Under the pieces are notes generated by a model. The model made no database searches, was not told where the DNA came from, and saw nothing but the letters and a program-made list of their open reading frames with translations. From Deinococcus marmoris (GTDB lineage Bacteria > Deinococcota > Deinococci > Deinococcales > Deinococcaceae): a stretch of DNA of 64,000 bases. The position numbers and the translations under genes were made by a program. The stretch's first letter is position 1. Every line of letters starts with the position of its first letter. Below are positions 34,351 to 44,626 of the stretch, piece after piece. The DNA lies in assembly GCF_001949125.1 (NCBI RefSeq), contig NZ_MSTI01000068.1, forward strand, positions 103,814 through 167,813, in the 5' to 3' direction.

Positions 34351-35201
34351 GGCGCGGCGGCTCCAGCCAGATCGCCAGCCGGGGGATTCAGCGCCTCCAG
34401 AAACACCGACACCGGCACGTCCACCCCGGTCCACGCCGCGAAGGCCAGCCGCGCCTGATGCGCCAGCATGCCCAGCCCGTTCTGTGTGCGTAGGCCCGCC
34501 GCGCGGGCGTCCCGCAGCAGCCGGGTCTCGGCGGGGCGGTAGACCATGTCGTAGACCAGGGCCGAGGGGTCCAGCGGCGGAAAGACAGACAGGGGAGAGT
34601 CCTCTGGCGCGTCCAGACCGGCGCTGCTGGCATTGACCAGCAGGGTCACGGCGGACCACGGCGCAGTTTCGGGCCACGCCGCCCGCCCGCCCAGTTCGGC
34701 AGCCAGCGCCTGTGCGCGGGCGTGGGTGCGGTTGACGATCAGGACTTCATGACCTGCCTGTTTCAGCGCGTAGACCGCCGCCCGCGCCGCGCCGCCCGCG
34801 CCCAGCACCACGCTCAGGCCACCTTTCGGCGCTTCTGCGTCGGCCAGGGCCGCCAGAAAACCGGGCGCGTCGGTGTTGTCGCCGTGCAGTCTGCCGCCCT
34901 TGTGGACGATGGTGTTGACCGCTCCGATGGCCCGCGCCGCTGGGGTCAGTTCGTCCAGCAGCGCCAGCACGCTTTCCTTGTGCGGCAGGCTGAGGTTGGC
35001 CCCCAGGATGCCGGAGGCCCGCAATCCGGCGACCGCATCTGGCAGATCGGGGGCCAGCACGCGCCGGGCGGCGTAGTCGCCGTCGATTCCGGCATACGCG
35101 AAGGCGGCGCGGTGCATGAGGGGCGACAGAGAATGGGCCGCCGGGTCTGCAAAAAGAAAGGCGTGCTGGGCAGGGGTCTGGGGATGGTCCGGCACGTTCA
35201 C
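34347..35201 (-). CDS. aroE: Shikimate dehydrogenase
   Basis: This 284-residue enzyme reduces 3-dehydroshikimate to shikimate with NADPH in aromatic amino acid synthesis. The substrate loop is SLSPLMHRAAF near residue 22. The catalytic lysine and aspartate are in NLSLPHKESVL near 70 and HGDNTDAPGF near 106, and the nucleotide-binding glycines are in VVLGAGGAARAAVYAL near 128. The GTG start at 35201 is 7 nt downstream of a TACACT -10 box. The stop overlaps the sensor kinase GTG, an unexpected pairing of a biosynthetic gene with signal transduction. Confidence 0.94.
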
Positions 35202-35208
35202 AGCTCCC

Positions 35209-35214
35209 AGTGTA
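35209..35214 (-). promoter_or_regulatory. -10 box of the aroE operon
   Basis: TACACT read on the minus strand lies 7 nt before the aroE GTG at 35201, giving a leaderless message for the aroE-kinase-kinase operon. Confidence 0.5.
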
Positions 35215-35456
35215 GCCGCGCGCCGTGACGGAACTCTTGCGTGGCGTACAGGGCGGGTTGGGGGTTTCCTCACCTCCCTGTCAACTTTAAGCAGGCGATC
35301 CGGGCGGACGGGGCGGTTTTGCTGTGCAGACGGTCATCAAGACTGAAGGATCGACCAGGGTCCGGGGATCGGGCTGCGTTCAGGTTCGCGGCGGGCGGAA
35401 TGTGCCGCAGACCACGCCACACTTCCGGCACACTGCCGACAATGGGGGCATCCGAA

Positions 35457-35560
35457 TGACCCTTCCTCTTTTCCCGCCGCCAGAGTTGTTTCTGGGGCAG
35501 GCTGCGCCGCGCGTGGACGCCACGCCGGACTGCGTTGATCCCACCACAGGAGCCGAGTGA
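35457..35560 (+). CDS. Possible 34-codon leader peptide upstream of phoH
   Basis: A frame from ATG 35457 encodes MTLPLFPPPELFLGQAAP followed by [16 protein letters not shown] and ends in TGA that overlaps the phoH GTG (GTGA). Such an overlap suggests translational coupling. The product matches nothing I know. The longer frame from 35324 is less likely. The gap 35215-35456 otherwise holds only the divergent promoters. Confidence 0.4.
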
Positions 35561-36642
35561 CTGACCCGCAACAGCAGGACCCGCAACAGCAAGACCAGAG
35601 CCAGACCCATGCCGTCTCTCCCGCCGCCAGCGCTGTCATTGCCCTGAAAGACCAGCGCGAGGCCCTGGGCCTGCTGGGCACGGGCGACGCCAACCTGCGC
35701 CGCATGCGCGAGCTGACCCGCGCCAAACTGGTGGCGCGCGGCGAGACCGTGACCATTACCGGCACCGAAGCCGAGGTTCAGCAGGCCGAGCGCATGGTCC
35801 GCGACGCGCTGGACGTGGTGCGCGGCGGTGGCGAACTGACCCCCGAGAGCCTGCTGCGAAGCGCCCGCATGAGCGGCGAGGGCCGCAGTCTGGCCGCCGA
35901 GACCCAGATGCCGGGCCTGAGCCTGCCACGCGGATTAAAGCCCAAGACGCCGGGGCAAAAGCTCTATCTGGAGCGGATCGCCGCCTCCGACATCACCTTC
36001 GGCGTCGGGCCAGCCGGGACGGGCAAGACATACATGGCCGTGGCGATGGCGATTCAGGCCCTCAAGACCAAGACGGTCAAACGCATCATCCTGACCCGCC
36101 CGGCAGTGGAGGCCGGGGAAAAGCTGGGCTTCCTGCCCGGTGACCTCCAGGCCAAGATCGATCCGTACCTGCGCCCGCTGTACGACGCGTTGCAGGACAT
36201 GCTGGATCAGGACAAGTTCGAGGCGTACCTGACCAGTGGGGTGATCGAGATTGCGCCGCTGGCGTTCATGAGGGGTCGCACCCTGAATGACGCTTTCATC
36301 ATCCTGGACGAGGCGCAGAACACCACGGGCGAGCAGATGAAGATGTTCCTGACCCGCATGGGCTTTTCCAGCCGCGTGGTCATCACCGGGGACGTGACCC
36401 AGATCGATCTGCCGCGCCACATCACCAGCGGTCTGGCGGTGGCCAAGCGCGTGCTGAGCCAGATCGAGGGCATCGCGTGGCACGAATTTACCGATGTGGA
36501 CGTGGTGCGTCACCCGCTGGTGGGCAAGATCATCCGGGCCTATGAGCAAGCCGAGAACGCCGAGGACGACAAGCGTTCGGCCCGCCGGGGCGAGTTTGCC
36601 AGCATCCCCGAGGGCGAGGGCGATCCGCAGCCGCAGGGCTGA
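35557..36642 (+). CDS. PhoH family ATPase
   Basis: This 361-residue cytoplasmic PhoH-type P-loop NTPase carries an N-terminal KH-like RNA-binding segment ([21 protein letters not shown]). Walker A is [11 protein letters not shown] near residue 150 and Walker B is [12 protein letters not shown] near 246. Conserved PhoH blocks [20 protein letters not shown] and [10 protein letters not shown] are present. PhoH proteins are tied to RNA metabolism and lie beside ybeY in many bacteria, as here. GTG 35557 is used as start because it overlaps the upstream small frame. Confidence 0.93.
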   Translation: MTDPQQQDPQQQDQSQTHAVSPAASAVIALKDQREALGLLGTGDANLRRMRELTRAKLVARGETVTITGTEAEVQQAERMVRDALDVVRGGGELTPESLLRSARMSGEGRSLAAETQMPGLSLPRGLKPKTPGQKLYLERIAASDITFGVGPAGTGKTYMAVAMAIQALKTKTVKRIILTRPAVEAGEKLGFLPGDLQAKIDPYLRPLYDALQDMLDQDKFEAYLTSGVIEIAPLAFMRGRTLNDAFIILDEAQNTTGEQMKMFLTRMGFSSRVVITGDVTQIDLPRHITSGLAVAKRVLSQIEGIAWHEFTDVDVVRHPLVGKIIRAYEQAENAEDDKRSARRGEFASIPEGEGDPQPQG

Positions 36643-36723
36643 ACACCCCAACCAGGAGGGCTGGCGCGTGAAAGTCGCGTCAGTCCTCTCTTTTTGCCCA
36701 CTCCTGTATTACGCTGTGCCCCA

Positions 36724-37191
<468 letters not shown>

Positions 37192-37193
37192 CT

Positions 37194-37580
37194 ATGCGCT
37201 CGGACGGCTCGGCCCTGAATCTGCGCCGCTGGTGGCGTTCGGCGGGCTTTGCCTGGGCCGGAATCCGGCACGCTTACCGTTCCCAGGCCAATTTCCGCAT
37301 CGAGGTCTGGGCGGGGGTGCTGGCGCTGGTGGTGGCGGCGCTGCTGCGCGCTCCGCTGGCCCCGGTTGCCCTGGCCTGCGCGCTGGTGCTGGGGCTGGAA
37401 CTGGTCAATACCGCGCTGGAAGCGGTGGTGGATCTGGCGAGTCCTGAACTGCACCCGCTGGCGAAGGTTGCCAAGGATGCCGCCGCCGGGGCCGTGCTGA
37501 TCGCCTCCGCCGGAGCGCTGGTGGTGGGTCTGGTGGTGCTGCTGCCGCCGCTGTGGGCGTGGGTGGGTGGCTGGGGATAA
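37194..37580 (+). CDS. dgkA: Diacylglycerol/undecaprenol kinase
   Basis: This 128-residue integral membrane kinase has three hydrophobic helices. The family motif ELVNTALEAVVDL is near residue 67 and the AKDAAAGAVL block near 95; both hold the glutamates that bind Mg-ATP. Gram-positive-type relatives phosphorylate undecaprenol to recycle the lipid carrier for peptidoglycan. It begins 2 bp after the ybeY stop, so it is in the same operon. Confidence 0.92.
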   Translation: MRSDGSALNLRRWWRSAGFAWAGIRHAYRSQANFRIEVWAGVLALVVAALLRAPLAPVALACALVLGLELVNTALEAVVDLASPELHPLAKVAKDAAAGAVLIASAGALVVGLVVLLPPLWAWVGGWG

Positions 37581-37677
37581 CGCGGAGTCCGACGGTTCTC
37601 GGCTTCCTTCCAACTCGCCGCCCCAACTGAATCCCCCCTCTCACCGTATCCTCGCCCCGTCTGAGATGATTGATCCC

Positions 37678-38247
37678 ATGACTTCCCTTCCCTACGCCCA
37701 AACCGTGACCCTGCGCGGACGGCGGCCCCGCGACCTGCCGGTGCTGCGGCGCTGGCTGGCCGATCCACTGGCCGAGTGGCGCAAGTGGGACGCGCCGTAT
37801 TTCCATGCGGCGTCCACCACCGCCACGCTGCAAGCCTACGTGGAGCGGCTGGAACGCACGCCCACCCGCTCCGACGAACGTGTGATCGACGTGGACGGCG
37901 AGTGCGTGGGCATGGTCAACCGCAGCCAGGAGGAACCAGCGGGGGGCGGCTGGTGGGACCTGGGCATCCTGATCTATGACCCGGCCCACTGGAATCAGGG
38001 CATCGGCACGCGGGCGCTCTCTCTGTGGGTCACGGCCACCTTCAATGAGACCGACGCCCACGTCCTGACCTTCACCACCTGGGGCGGCAACGAACGCATG
38101 ATCCACGCCGCGCAGAGACTGGGCTTCCGGGAGGCGGCCCGCATCCGTGAGGCCCGAATGGTGGACGGCCAGCGGCACGACAGTGTGCGCCTGGACCTGC
38201 TGCGCCGCGAGTGGACCAGTTTGCAGGAGTCGCCGCAGAGTTCATGA
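37678..38247 (+). CDS. GNAT family N-acetyltransferase
   Basis: The protein has 189 residues with the RimJ/RimL-like layout. VTLRGRRPRDLPVLRRWL at the N-terminus, a central GWWDLGILIYDPAHWNQGIGTRAL acetyl-CoA loop (near 100) and ERMIHAAQRLGFREAARIREA near the end match that subgroup. Substrates of such enzymes range from ribosomal proteins to amino acids and antibiotics. It may start at ATG 37666 instead. Its stop overlaps the next gene (ATGA). Confidence 0.85.
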   Translation: MTSLPYAQTVTLRGRRPRDLPVLRRWLADPLAEWRKWDAPYFHAASTTATLQAYVERLERTPTRSDERVIDVDGECVGMVNRSQEEPAGGGWWDLGILIYDPAHWNQGIGTRALSLWVTATFNETDAHVLTFTTWGGNERMIHAAQRLGFREAARIREARMVDGQRHDSVRLDLLRREWTSLQESPQSS

Positions 38248-38888
38248 GCCGCGCAGAGTCCATGAGCCGCAAGGACAAGCCGCCGCTGAATCCCCCCGGC
38301 TTCCTGGCGACGCAGGACCTCAAGGACCGGGGCTGGACGCCCACGCTGATCGGGCGCTATCTGGGCGAGCATGACCAGACCCGCCCCAACGGCCTCAAGA
38401 TGGGCCGCCGCCGTCTGCCACCCGTCAAGCTGTACGCCGAGGCCCGCGTGCATGAGGTAGAGCGTGACGACACCTTTCTGGCGGCCCAGGCCCGCGCCGC
38501 CGACGCCCGCGAACGCGCCGAACGCAACCGCGCCGTCCGTGAGGCCAAACGGGAGGCGCTGTTGCAGGCGGCGGCGCAATCGTACACGCCCGCCATCCAC
38601 CCGGAGCCACTCCGAAAAGGCGCGGTCAAGAAGGCCCGCGAGCCGTATCTGGAGGGCCTGGAGTCTGCGCTGGACCGTTTGCGGCGCGAGATCGAGAAAC
38701 TGACTGTCAAAGAGGACGCCCGCCTGGGCGAGTTGTTGCGCGAACGGCTGGACGAGGCGCTGGCCGCCGCCTACGCGTGGTATCCAGACCCGAACGCCCC
38801 GAAGAACGCCCCGAAGGAAGAGGCCGACTCCAAACCTAAAAAAGGCAAGGCAAAGGTCAGCGACTGGCGCGAGTGGGACTGGGAGTGA
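38244..38888 (+). CDS. Hypothetical coiled-coil protein
   Basis: The protein has 214 residues from an ATG overlapping the acetyltransferase stop. It begins MSRAESMSRKDKPPLNPPG. An N-terminal region, LATQDLKDRGWTPTLIGRYLG, resembles a helix-turn-helix that reads a ligand or DNA. A long Ala/Arg/Glu coiled coil covers about 75-120, and a charged Lys-rich C-terminus ends DWREWDWE. I know no characterised family. A 14-bp direct repeat (CATGAGCCGC) at the start codon hints at a duplicated start. Confidence 0.75.
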   Translation: MSRAESMSRKDKPPLNPPGFLATQDLKDRGWTPTLIGRYLGEHDQTRPNGLKMGRRRLPPVKLYAEARVHEVERDDTFLAAQARAADARERAERNRAVREAKREALLQAAAQSYTPAIHPEPLRKGAVKKAREPYLEGLESALDRLRREIEKLTVKEDARLGELLRERLDEALAAAYAWYPDPNAPKNAPKEEADSKPKKGKAKVSDWREWDWE

Positions 38889-38929
38889 TGGCCGGAATGA
38901 TCTGCTGGTGGTTTCGGCATCGGCAGCAG

Positions 38930-38957
38930 AACGCCTCACTGTTGAAAGTGAGGCGTT
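38930..38957. terminator. Bidirectional terminator hairpin
   Basis: AACGCCTCAC (38930-38939) pairs perfectly with GTGAGGCGTT (38948-38957) around an 8-nt loop. It is flanked by short A and T stretches and lies between the convergent hypothetical gene and ftsH. Confidence 0.8.
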
Positions 38958-38981
38958 GTCTTTGCGTGGAAAGCCGTCGGC

Positions 38982-40856
38982 TCAGGCTGGACCGGGTTTC
39001 AGCCCACCCGTTGTCGCCGGATCGTCGCTGGCGGGCATGGGCGGCCCCGGCAGCTCCAGCGGTGGCAAGGTGCCTCCCGCCAGCACGGCCTGCACGTCCT
39101 CGCCGCTGAGGCTCTCGCGGGCGATCAGTTCGTCGGTCAGGCGGTGCAGCACATGAACGTGTTCGGTCAGCAGGTCCACCGCCCGGTCAAATTGCCCGTT
39201 CAGGATGCGGCTCAGCTCGTGGTCGATCTGCTGGGCGGTGTGATCGCTGTAGACGCCCTGCTGGGGGCCGTAGCCCAGGTAGGCGCTGCTTTCCTGCGCC
39301 AGCGCCAGTTGGCCCACCTCGCTCATGCCCCATTCGGTGACCATCCGGCGGGCGATGCCCGTGGCCTGCTGGAAGTCGTTGGCCGCGCCCGTGGTGACCT
39401 GCCCGGTGGCCACCTGCTCGGCGGCGTGCCCGGCCAGCGCCACACAGATGCGGTCCAGCAGCGCGCCCGTGGTGTAGTGCATGCGGTCTTCCGGGGTGTA
39501 CAGCGCCGATCCCAGGCTGCGTCCACGCGGCACGATGGTCAGCTTGTGCGCCTTGTCAGCGTGCGGCAACAGTTGTGCGGCCAAAGCGTGCCCGACTTCG
39601 TGGTATGCCGTCACCTTCTTATCCGCCTCGCGCACCACCATGCTGCGCCGCTCCGGTCCCATCAAGACCCGGTCCCTGGCTTCATCCACATCTTTACCAG
39701 TGATGCGATTCCGGCCATCTCTTGCCGCCATGAGCGCCGCCTCGTTCAGCAGGTTTTCGAGGTCCGCCCCCACCATCCCCGCCGTGCGCCGCGCGATCAC
39801 GCTCAGGTCCACGCTCACATCTAGCGGCTTCTTGCGGGCATGGATCTTGAGAATGTGTTCGCGTCCGCGCACGTCTGGGGCGTCCACCACCACCTGACGG
39901 TCAAAACGGCCTGGACGCAAGAGTGCCGCATCTAAAACGTCCGGGCGGTTGGTGGCCGCCAGAATGATCACTTCCTGCCCACTGCCGAAGCCATCCATCT
40001 CGACAAGCAACTGGTTGAGGGTCTGTTCGCGCTCATCGTTGCCGCCCTGCATGCTGACACCACGTTTGCGGCCCACGGCGTCGATCTCGTCGATAAAGAC
40101 GATGCACGGCGCACTCTTGCGGGCCTGCTCGAACAGGTCACGCACACGGGCAGCACCCACACCCACGAACATTTCCACGAAGTCAGAGCCGCTGATGGAG
40201 AAGTACGGAACTTTGGCCTCTCCAGCCACCGCTTTAGCCAGCAGGGTCTTGCCGGAACCGGGAGGACCGACAAGCAAAACGCCGTGGGGAATGCGGGCAC
40301 CGAGCTGGTGGTATTTCTCGGGCTGGCGGAGGAAATCCACCACTTCCTGCAAATCCTGCTTGGCCTCGTCACAGCCGGCGACATCGGTGAAGTTGGTCTT
40401 GATCTGGCCCTCGGCAATCACGGCAGCCTTCGATTTGCCAAAAGCGCCAGCGGCGTCGGTGCCCGAGTTCTGGCGGCTGCGCATCAGCAGGATCACCAGA
40501 CCCACGATCAGGGCCAGGGTCAGCAGCACGCTCAGCACGCCGAACACACTCAGGCGGGAGGGCGCGGTGTAGGCCACCGTGACGCCCCGGTCTTGCAGGC
40601 GGGTCAGATCGATCAGCGGATCGTTGGCCAGGGTGCGGGTTCGGAACGTCTGGCCGTCTCTGAGTTGACCGCTGACCAGCGCGGTACCGTTCTGATAGGT
40701 GATGTTGGCGCTCTGCACCTGCCCCCCGCGCACGCCAGCGGCAAAATCGGTCAGGGTCATCTCGTTGCTGTTGCCCCTGGGCAGGGTCAGGCTGATGACC
40801 ACCAGCACCAGCAGCACGCTGGCCAGCAGGCCCCAGCCCCACGGCAATTTCTTCAT
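38982..40856 (-). CDS. ftsH: ATP-dependent zinc metalloprotease FtsH
   Basis: This 624-residue membrane-anchored AAA protease degrades misfolded membrane proteins and short-lived regulators. A first membrane helix ([17 protein letters not shown], 8-24), an extracytoplasmic loop and a second helix ([18 protein letters not shown]) lead to the AAA domain. It has Walker [12 protein letters not shown] near 197, Walker [13 protein letters not shown] near 255 and second-region-of-homology RPGRFDRQ. The zinc site is [10 protein letters not shown] near 418. A minus-strand TAGACT box (40904-40909) about 48 bp upstream is a likely -10. Confidence 0.97.
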   Translation of the reverse strand: MKKLPWGWGLLASVLLVLVVISLTLPRGNSNEMTLTDFAAGVRGGQVQSANITYQNGTALVSGQLRDGQTFRTRTLANDPLIDLTRLQDRGVTVAYTAPSRLSVFGVLSVLLTLALIVGLVILLMRSRQNSGTDAAGAFGKSKAAVIAEGQIKTNFTDVAGCDEAKQDLQEVVDFLRQPEKYHQLGARIPHGVLLVGPPGSGKTLLAKAVAGEAKVPYFSISGSDFVEMFVGVGAARVRDLFEQARKSAPCIVFIDEIDAVGRKRGVSMQGGNDEREQTLNQLLVEMDGFGSGQEVIILAATNRPDVLDAALLRPGRFDRQVVVDAPDVRGREHILKIHARKKPLDVSVDLSVIARRTAGMVGADLENLLNEAALMAARDGRNRITGKDVDEARDRVLMGPERRSMVVREADKKVTAYHEVGHALAAQLLPHADKAHKLTIVPRGRSLGSALYTPEDRMHYTTGALLDRICVALAGHAAEQVATGQVTTGAANDFQQATGIARRMVTEWGMSEVGQLALAQESSAYLGYGPQQGVYSDHTAQQIDHELSRILNGQFDRAVDLLTEHVHVLHRLTDELIARESLSGEDVQAVLAGGTLPPLELPGPPMPASDDPATTGGLKPGPA

Positions 40857-40903
40857 GCGGGCCTGCTGGCGACGTTGAATTTTGCGCGTGACGACATGAA
40901 CTC

Positions 40904-40909
40904 AGTCTA
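40904..40909 (-). promoter_or_regulatory. Likely -10 box of ftsH
   Basis: TAGACT on the minus strand lies about 48 bp before the ftsH start. The rest of the 319-bp gap up to 41175 has no recognisable gene or repeat. Confidence 0.4.
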
Positions 40910-41175
40910 GTCCGCTGGAACTCAAAAAGTTTGGAATGAAAGCGGACATTGACGGCGCTCGGCAGGCGGCTGAAACCGTTAATGAAGGCTGTGCCCGGCC
41001 AGGTTTTTGGCCCCGCATGTGCCCTTTGTTGTGATCCTGATTCTCCAGTCGAAGTGCAGATCAAAGGGCAGACCGATAGAAATGCGTCTTACACGGCCCT
41101 CACCGTAGTGTTCATGAATGGCTGGGGGGACAATCCGCACAGATTCGGGTCAGACGCGGCGGGCATACTCCCACG

Positions 41176-42972
41176 GTGCGTGTTGCCCCCTTCTTCCTTC
41201 CGTTGTTGCTCCGGGGTCATGCCCTGCGCCTGAAACGTCCAAATCCCGCCTCTCTCGTCCTGAGCGCCCTGCTGTCCACGGCAGGCGTCCCCGCGCTGGC
41301 CGCCACGGTGACTGCCGGATCGGTGCAACTCACCTTCACGGTGGACGCCCCGGACCTGAACGTGAACGGCGACGCCGCGCGCTGGCAGGCCGCGCCCCGG
41401 CTGATCGGCGGGCGCACGCTGCTGCCGCTGCGCGAGACGGCGGCGCTGCTGGGCCGCCCCGTGCAGGTGGGCAGTGCCGGGCAACTGGGCGTGGGGCGCG
41501 TGGTGGTCACCGCCGACGGCAACGCCTCGCTGGCCGGGGTGCCGCAGCCTGCGGGCACGGCGCTGATCATCGACGGTGTTGCTTACCTCAGCGCCCGCAC
41601 GCTGGCCGACGCGTTGGACGCCAATCTCAGTTCCGCCGACGACACGGGCCGCACGCTGACCCTGACGGCCCTGCGCGACGGTGGCAATCCGCTGGCCCCA
41701 CAGGCGCGTTTTTCCACCGACAAACTGGTCTACGCCCCCGGTGAGCGCGTGGTGTACACCGAATATGCCTATGACCCGGACGGCGCGGACATCACGTCTC
41801 GCAAATGGGCAGGCCGCCAGGACGCCTTCTTTCAACCCGGCACGTACACGGTGGGCCTGGGCGTCACCAACAGCCGGGGCCTGAGCAGCAAGCCGTTTAA
41901 CCGCACCATCACCGTGCAGGGCGCGCCGCTGGACAGCCCGCTCACCTATGCCCTCAAGTACGCCGCTCCCGGTGACCGTTTTCCCGACTTGCAGGTGCTG
42001 AATTACCCGTCGGTGGCGGCGGTGCCGGTGGCCGGACCCTCTTTCCCGCTGATCTTCAGTGACAGCCCGGAAGTGCCCACCCAGAGCGGCGTGCTGTATC
42101 AGGACACGGTTTCGGGGCCAGTACGCCTGCTGGGCTATCACCTGAACGGCCTGGGCAAACCCGCGCGGCTGTACGTGCTGGCCCGCAACACCGAGGAACG
42201 TCCGGTAGAGGTCCGCACGCTGCGGCAGGGCGAGACCGCGCCCACCCGCGTCGAGGGCCTGCTGGGACAGGTCACGCTGCTGGATTACTTCGCCAGCACG
42301 GGCGGCCCCACGCTGACCCTGGCCCCCGGTCAGGCCGCCGCCGTCTACGCCAGCCCTACCCTCAGCCCAGGCAGCGGCGCGAACATGATGCAGGACCTGA
42401 CCGCCGCAGGCCGCGTGGAACTGACCTTTCTGATGCTGGAGGACGGTCTGCCGCCCAGCGCGCAGGTGTCTCAGCAGTTGCCCTATTTGGAGCCAGACGG
42501 CAAGCATGTGCGCGGCACCTTTCCCAATGCTGTGCGCCACCTGCGCGTCAATCTGGGCACGCTGCCCGCCCGCATCGTGATCGGGGATGGGCAGCTCGAT
42601 CCGGCCATCGACGGCATCGACAAACTGACCAACAAGCCCGTTCGCCTGAGTGGCAATTACGGCGTCCTGTACGATCTGGAGGTCAACGGTGCGGCGGGCA
42701 CGGCGGTGGCCCTCAGCCCGCGCGGGGGGTTGTACCGGGGGGCCATGAACGTGCAGGACGGCCCGATCAGCCAGACCATCAAGCTGCCCAAAACCGGCAA
42801 CGCCATCAAGCCGCAGGAACCCGTGCTGCTGTGGCGCGCGGGATCGGACCGCCTCAACATCGATTTCATTCCGGCCAGTGGCAGCAACCTGCCGATCAGT
42901 CTGGTCTTTTACCGCGCCGGGCAAACGGGAATGGGCGGCGTGATGGACGGCTTGAAAACGTACCAGCCGTAA
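41176..42972 (+). CDS. Secreted protein with copper amine oxidase-like N-terminal domain
   Basis: The protein has 598 residues from GTG 41176. A signal peptide (LVLSALLSTAGVPALAA) ends near residue 44. The next part, LTFTVDAPDLNVNGDAARW, then LIGGRTLLPLRETAALLG, is the stalk domain called copper amine oxidase N-terminal, a surface-associated module with no oxidase activity of its own. A PKD/Ig-like segment follows (YDPDGADITSRKWAGRQDAFF, near 195), then a long beta-rich region of unknown fold. It is probably an S-layer or cell-envelope protein. Confidence 0.8.
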   Translation: MRVAPFFLPLLLRGHALRLKRPNPASLVLSALLSTAGVPALAATVTAGSVQLTFTVDAPDLNVNGDAARWQAAPRLIGGRTLLPLRETAALLGRPVQVGSAGQLGVGRVVVTADGNASLAGVPQPAGTALIIDGVAYLSARTLADALDANLSSADDTGRTLTLTALRDGGNPLAPQARFSTDKLVYAPGERVVYTEYAYDPDGADITSRKWAGRQDAFFQPGTYTVGLGVTNSRGLSSKPFNRTITVQGAPLDSPLTYALKYAAPGDRFPDLQVLNYPSVAAVPVAGPSFPLIFSDSPEVPTQSGVLYQDTVSGPVRLLGYHLNGLGKPARLYVLARNTEERPVEVRTLRQGETAPTRVEGLLGQVTLLDYFASTGGPTLTLAPGQAAAVYASPTLSPGSGANMMQDLTAAGRVELTFLMLEDGLPPSAQVSQQLPYLEPDGKHVRGTFPNAVRHLRVNLGTLPARIVIGDGQLDPAIDGIDKLTNKPVRLSGNYGVLYDLEVNGAAGTAVALSPRGGLYRGAMNVQDGPISQTIKLPKTGNAIKPQEPVLLWRAGSDRLNIDFIPASGSNLPISLVFYRAGQTGMGGVMDGLKTYQP

Positions 42973-42986
42973 GTGCGGAAATAGAA

Positions 42987-43020
42987 AAAGCCAGCGCGAG
43001 GAGATTCCTCCGCTGGCTTT
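42987..43020. terminator. Strong bidirectional terminator
   Basis: AAAGCCAGCG (42987-42996) pairs with CGCTGGCTTT (43011-43020). Inside, GAGGA (42998-43002) pairs with TCCTC (43006-43010), leaving one bulged C and a 3-nt loop. A-rich and T-rich flanks suit termination of the convergent genes on both sides. Confidence 0.88.
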
Positions 43021-43032
43021 CTTGGTGTGGAT

Positions 43033-43449
43033 TTACAGCTTGACTTCGCCCTCGTCCTCGCCGTCCCAGTAATGCACGCGGGTGGCGTCCACCTGAATCA
43101 TCACGATGTCCGGCGTGTCGATGCCGTTCTTGAACCATTTGTCCAGGTCTTTGGACCAGTGGTCTTTCATCTGCGCCTTGTCGCGGCTCAGCCTGGCCTT
43201 ACCTTCCACGGCCACAGAGAAGCCCTTCTGGCCCATGAAGGCCAGCGAGACTTTGGGGTCCGCCTCGATTTCGCCCACGGTATGGGCGGCCTCGTAGGTG
43301 AAGTAATACGAGGTGCCGTCATACTCCACCTCGCCGTTGTTGCTCATGGGCCGCCCGGCGATATTGCCGCCCTTGCTGTGTGTGGAGAGCATGGCAATGT
43401 CGATCTCGCGCATGTTTTCGGAAAGGTCCGCCAGTGTTTTGTCAGCCAT
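43033..43449 (-). CDS. Pyridoxamine 5'-phosphate oxidase-related general stress protein
   Basis: This 138-residue split-barrel flavin-binding protein shows the pattern MLSTHSKGGNIAGRPMS, then GEVEYDGTSYYFTYE, typical of the stress protein 26-like group (FMN/FAD or heme/F420 binding). The later segment VSLAFMGQKGFSVAVEGKA is the second strand set. The exact reaction is unknown. ATG 43449 is chosen because the preceding in-frame residues do not fit the family. Confidence 0.88.
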   Translation of the reverse strand: MADKTLADLSENMREIDIAMLSTHSKGGNIAGRPMSNNGEVEYDGTSYYFTYEAAHTVGEIEADPKVSLAFMGQKGFSVAVEGKARLSRDKAQMKDHWSKDLDKWFKNGIDTPDIVMIQVDATRVHYWDGEDEGEVKL

Positions 43450-43546
43450 GCCGCCAGTCTGGGAGTGCAGGGGCCGCACTGAGTTCAAGTTGGCTTAACG
43501 CCGTTTTAAGTTCCGGGCCGAAACCTGTTGCCGTTCGGCGCTCAGT

Positions 43547-43966
43547 TCAGGCTGGCATCAGGGCATCCAGCACGCGCACGGTGAATCCGGCTTCCTGCGC
43601 GGCCTGGGCTGTGGCAGCCAGTTCGGGCACGTCGGGCAGGGCCAGCAGGACCACCTCGTGGACGGCGCGGGCATGCAGTTCGGCGGCCAGATCGGTGTGC
43701 CAGAAGGCGTCCGGCAGCCCGGCGCGCACGGGCAGATCCCCCGCCTCCACGCGGAAATCCGGGTGCAGGGTCCAGCCCTTGCCGAAAGTCTCGCCGGGCG
43801 TGTCCGGCAGGCCGTCCCACTGCATCAGCACGATCAACTGGCCCACGGCACGGGCCTCATCTACCGCGTGCGCCCACTGCCGCGCCAGTTCCCGCTCGTG
43901 TGGGTGACCTTCCAGTCGGCAGCGCTGCACGCCGAGAAGCATCAGGGCCGTGGGCGTCAGGGACAT
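43547..43966 (-). CDS. Isochorismatase-like protein lacking the catalytic triad
   Basis: The protein has 139 residues. Its order of strands matches the cysteine hydrolase (isochorismatase/nicotinamidase) fold: ALMLLGVQRCRLEG at the start, HPDFRVEAGDLPVRAGLPDAFWHTDLAAEL in the middle and TAQAAQEAGFTVRVLDAL at the end. The usual catalytic Asp of the first strand is a Gly (LGVQ), the Lys position is not obvious and the nucleophile Cys is missing (LLALPDVPELAATA). It is thus probably inactive or repurposed. A TATGCT box 7 nt upstream suggests a leaderless transcript. Confidence 0.7.
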   Translation of the reverse strand: MSLTPTALMLLGVQRCRLEGHPHERELARQWAHAVDEARAVGQLIVLMQWDGLPDTPGETFGKGWTLHPDFRVEAGDLPVRAGLPDAFWHTDLAAELHARAVHEVVLLALPDVPELAATAQAAQEAGFTVRVLDALMPA

Positions 43967-44105
43967 GGCCCGGAGCATAGCGGAGTCGGGTTCACGGCAG
44001 TCTCACAGGGAGGGACGCAGACCCTAGAAGGGGCCGGAGAGTCTGTCTAGACAGTGAAAAGTATCCAGGTTGGCATTCCTATCCATTCAGTGTAAAAATT
44101 CACAG

Positions 44106-44513
44106 ATGGTCAGCGGATTTCAGAAGTTCCTATTGCGTGGCAATCTCATCGATCTGGCGGTCGGTGTCCTGATCGGGGCCGCCTTCGGCAAGGTGGTGGA
44201 TTCCTTTACCAGCGGTCTGATTCTGCCGATCATCGGCATTTTCGGCGGGGTGCCGGACTTCTCGGCGTTGACCTTTGCCATCAACGGCAGCGTCTTCAAA
44301 TATGGCCTGTTCCTGACCAATGCGCTCAGCTTCCTGCTGACGGCGGCCATCATCTACTTCTTCGTGATCATTCCCTTCAATCACCTGATGGAACGGTTCA
44401 AGCGTGAGGAGAAGCCGCCTGTGGCCGAACCCAGCAACGAGGAAAAGCTGCTGGCCGAGATTCGCGACGCCCTCAAGGCCCAGTCTGTGGGCAGCGTGCC
44501 ACCCAGGCTCTAG
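44106..44513 (+). CDS. mscL: Large-conductance mechanosensitive channel
   Basis: This is a 135-residue inner-membrane channel that opens under membrane tension to release solutes. The N-terminal FLLRGNLIDLAVGVLIGAAFG is the TM1 signature, and TM2 is NALSFLLTAAIIYFFVIIPFN. The cytoplasmic bundle includes EEKLLAEIRDALK. Length is normal. ATG 44106 is the family start; an in-frame upstream ATG is not used. Confidence 0.97.
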   Translation: MVSGFQKFLLRGNLIDLAVGVLIGAAFGKVVDSFTSGLILPIIGIFGGVPDFSALTFAINGSVFKYGLFLTNALSFLLTAAIIYFFVIIPFNHLMERFKREEKPPVAEPSNEEKLLAEIRDALKAQSVGSVPPRL

Positions 44514-44531
44514 AGCATCTGTTTGAAGGTG

Positions 44532-44561
44532 AGGCGCGGTTTCCAGTTAGGGACCGCGCCT
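44532..44561. terminator. Terminator hairpin after mscL
   Basis: AGGCGCGGT (44532-44540) pairs with ACCGCGCCT (44553-44561) around a 12-nt loop, followed by TGTTGCTGT. It lies 19 bp after the mscL stop. Confidence 0.75.
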
Positions 44562-44626
44562 TGTTGCTGTCCTGTCATGCGGACATGTCCCGCACGTTCG
44601 GGCGCGGGGGCGCGTAGCGTGGGTGG

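Noticed and set aside
34351..34677. Upstream extension of the sensor kinase
   Set aside because: It overlaps aroE in another frame; GTG 34350 with its GTGA overlap and signal anchor is a better start.
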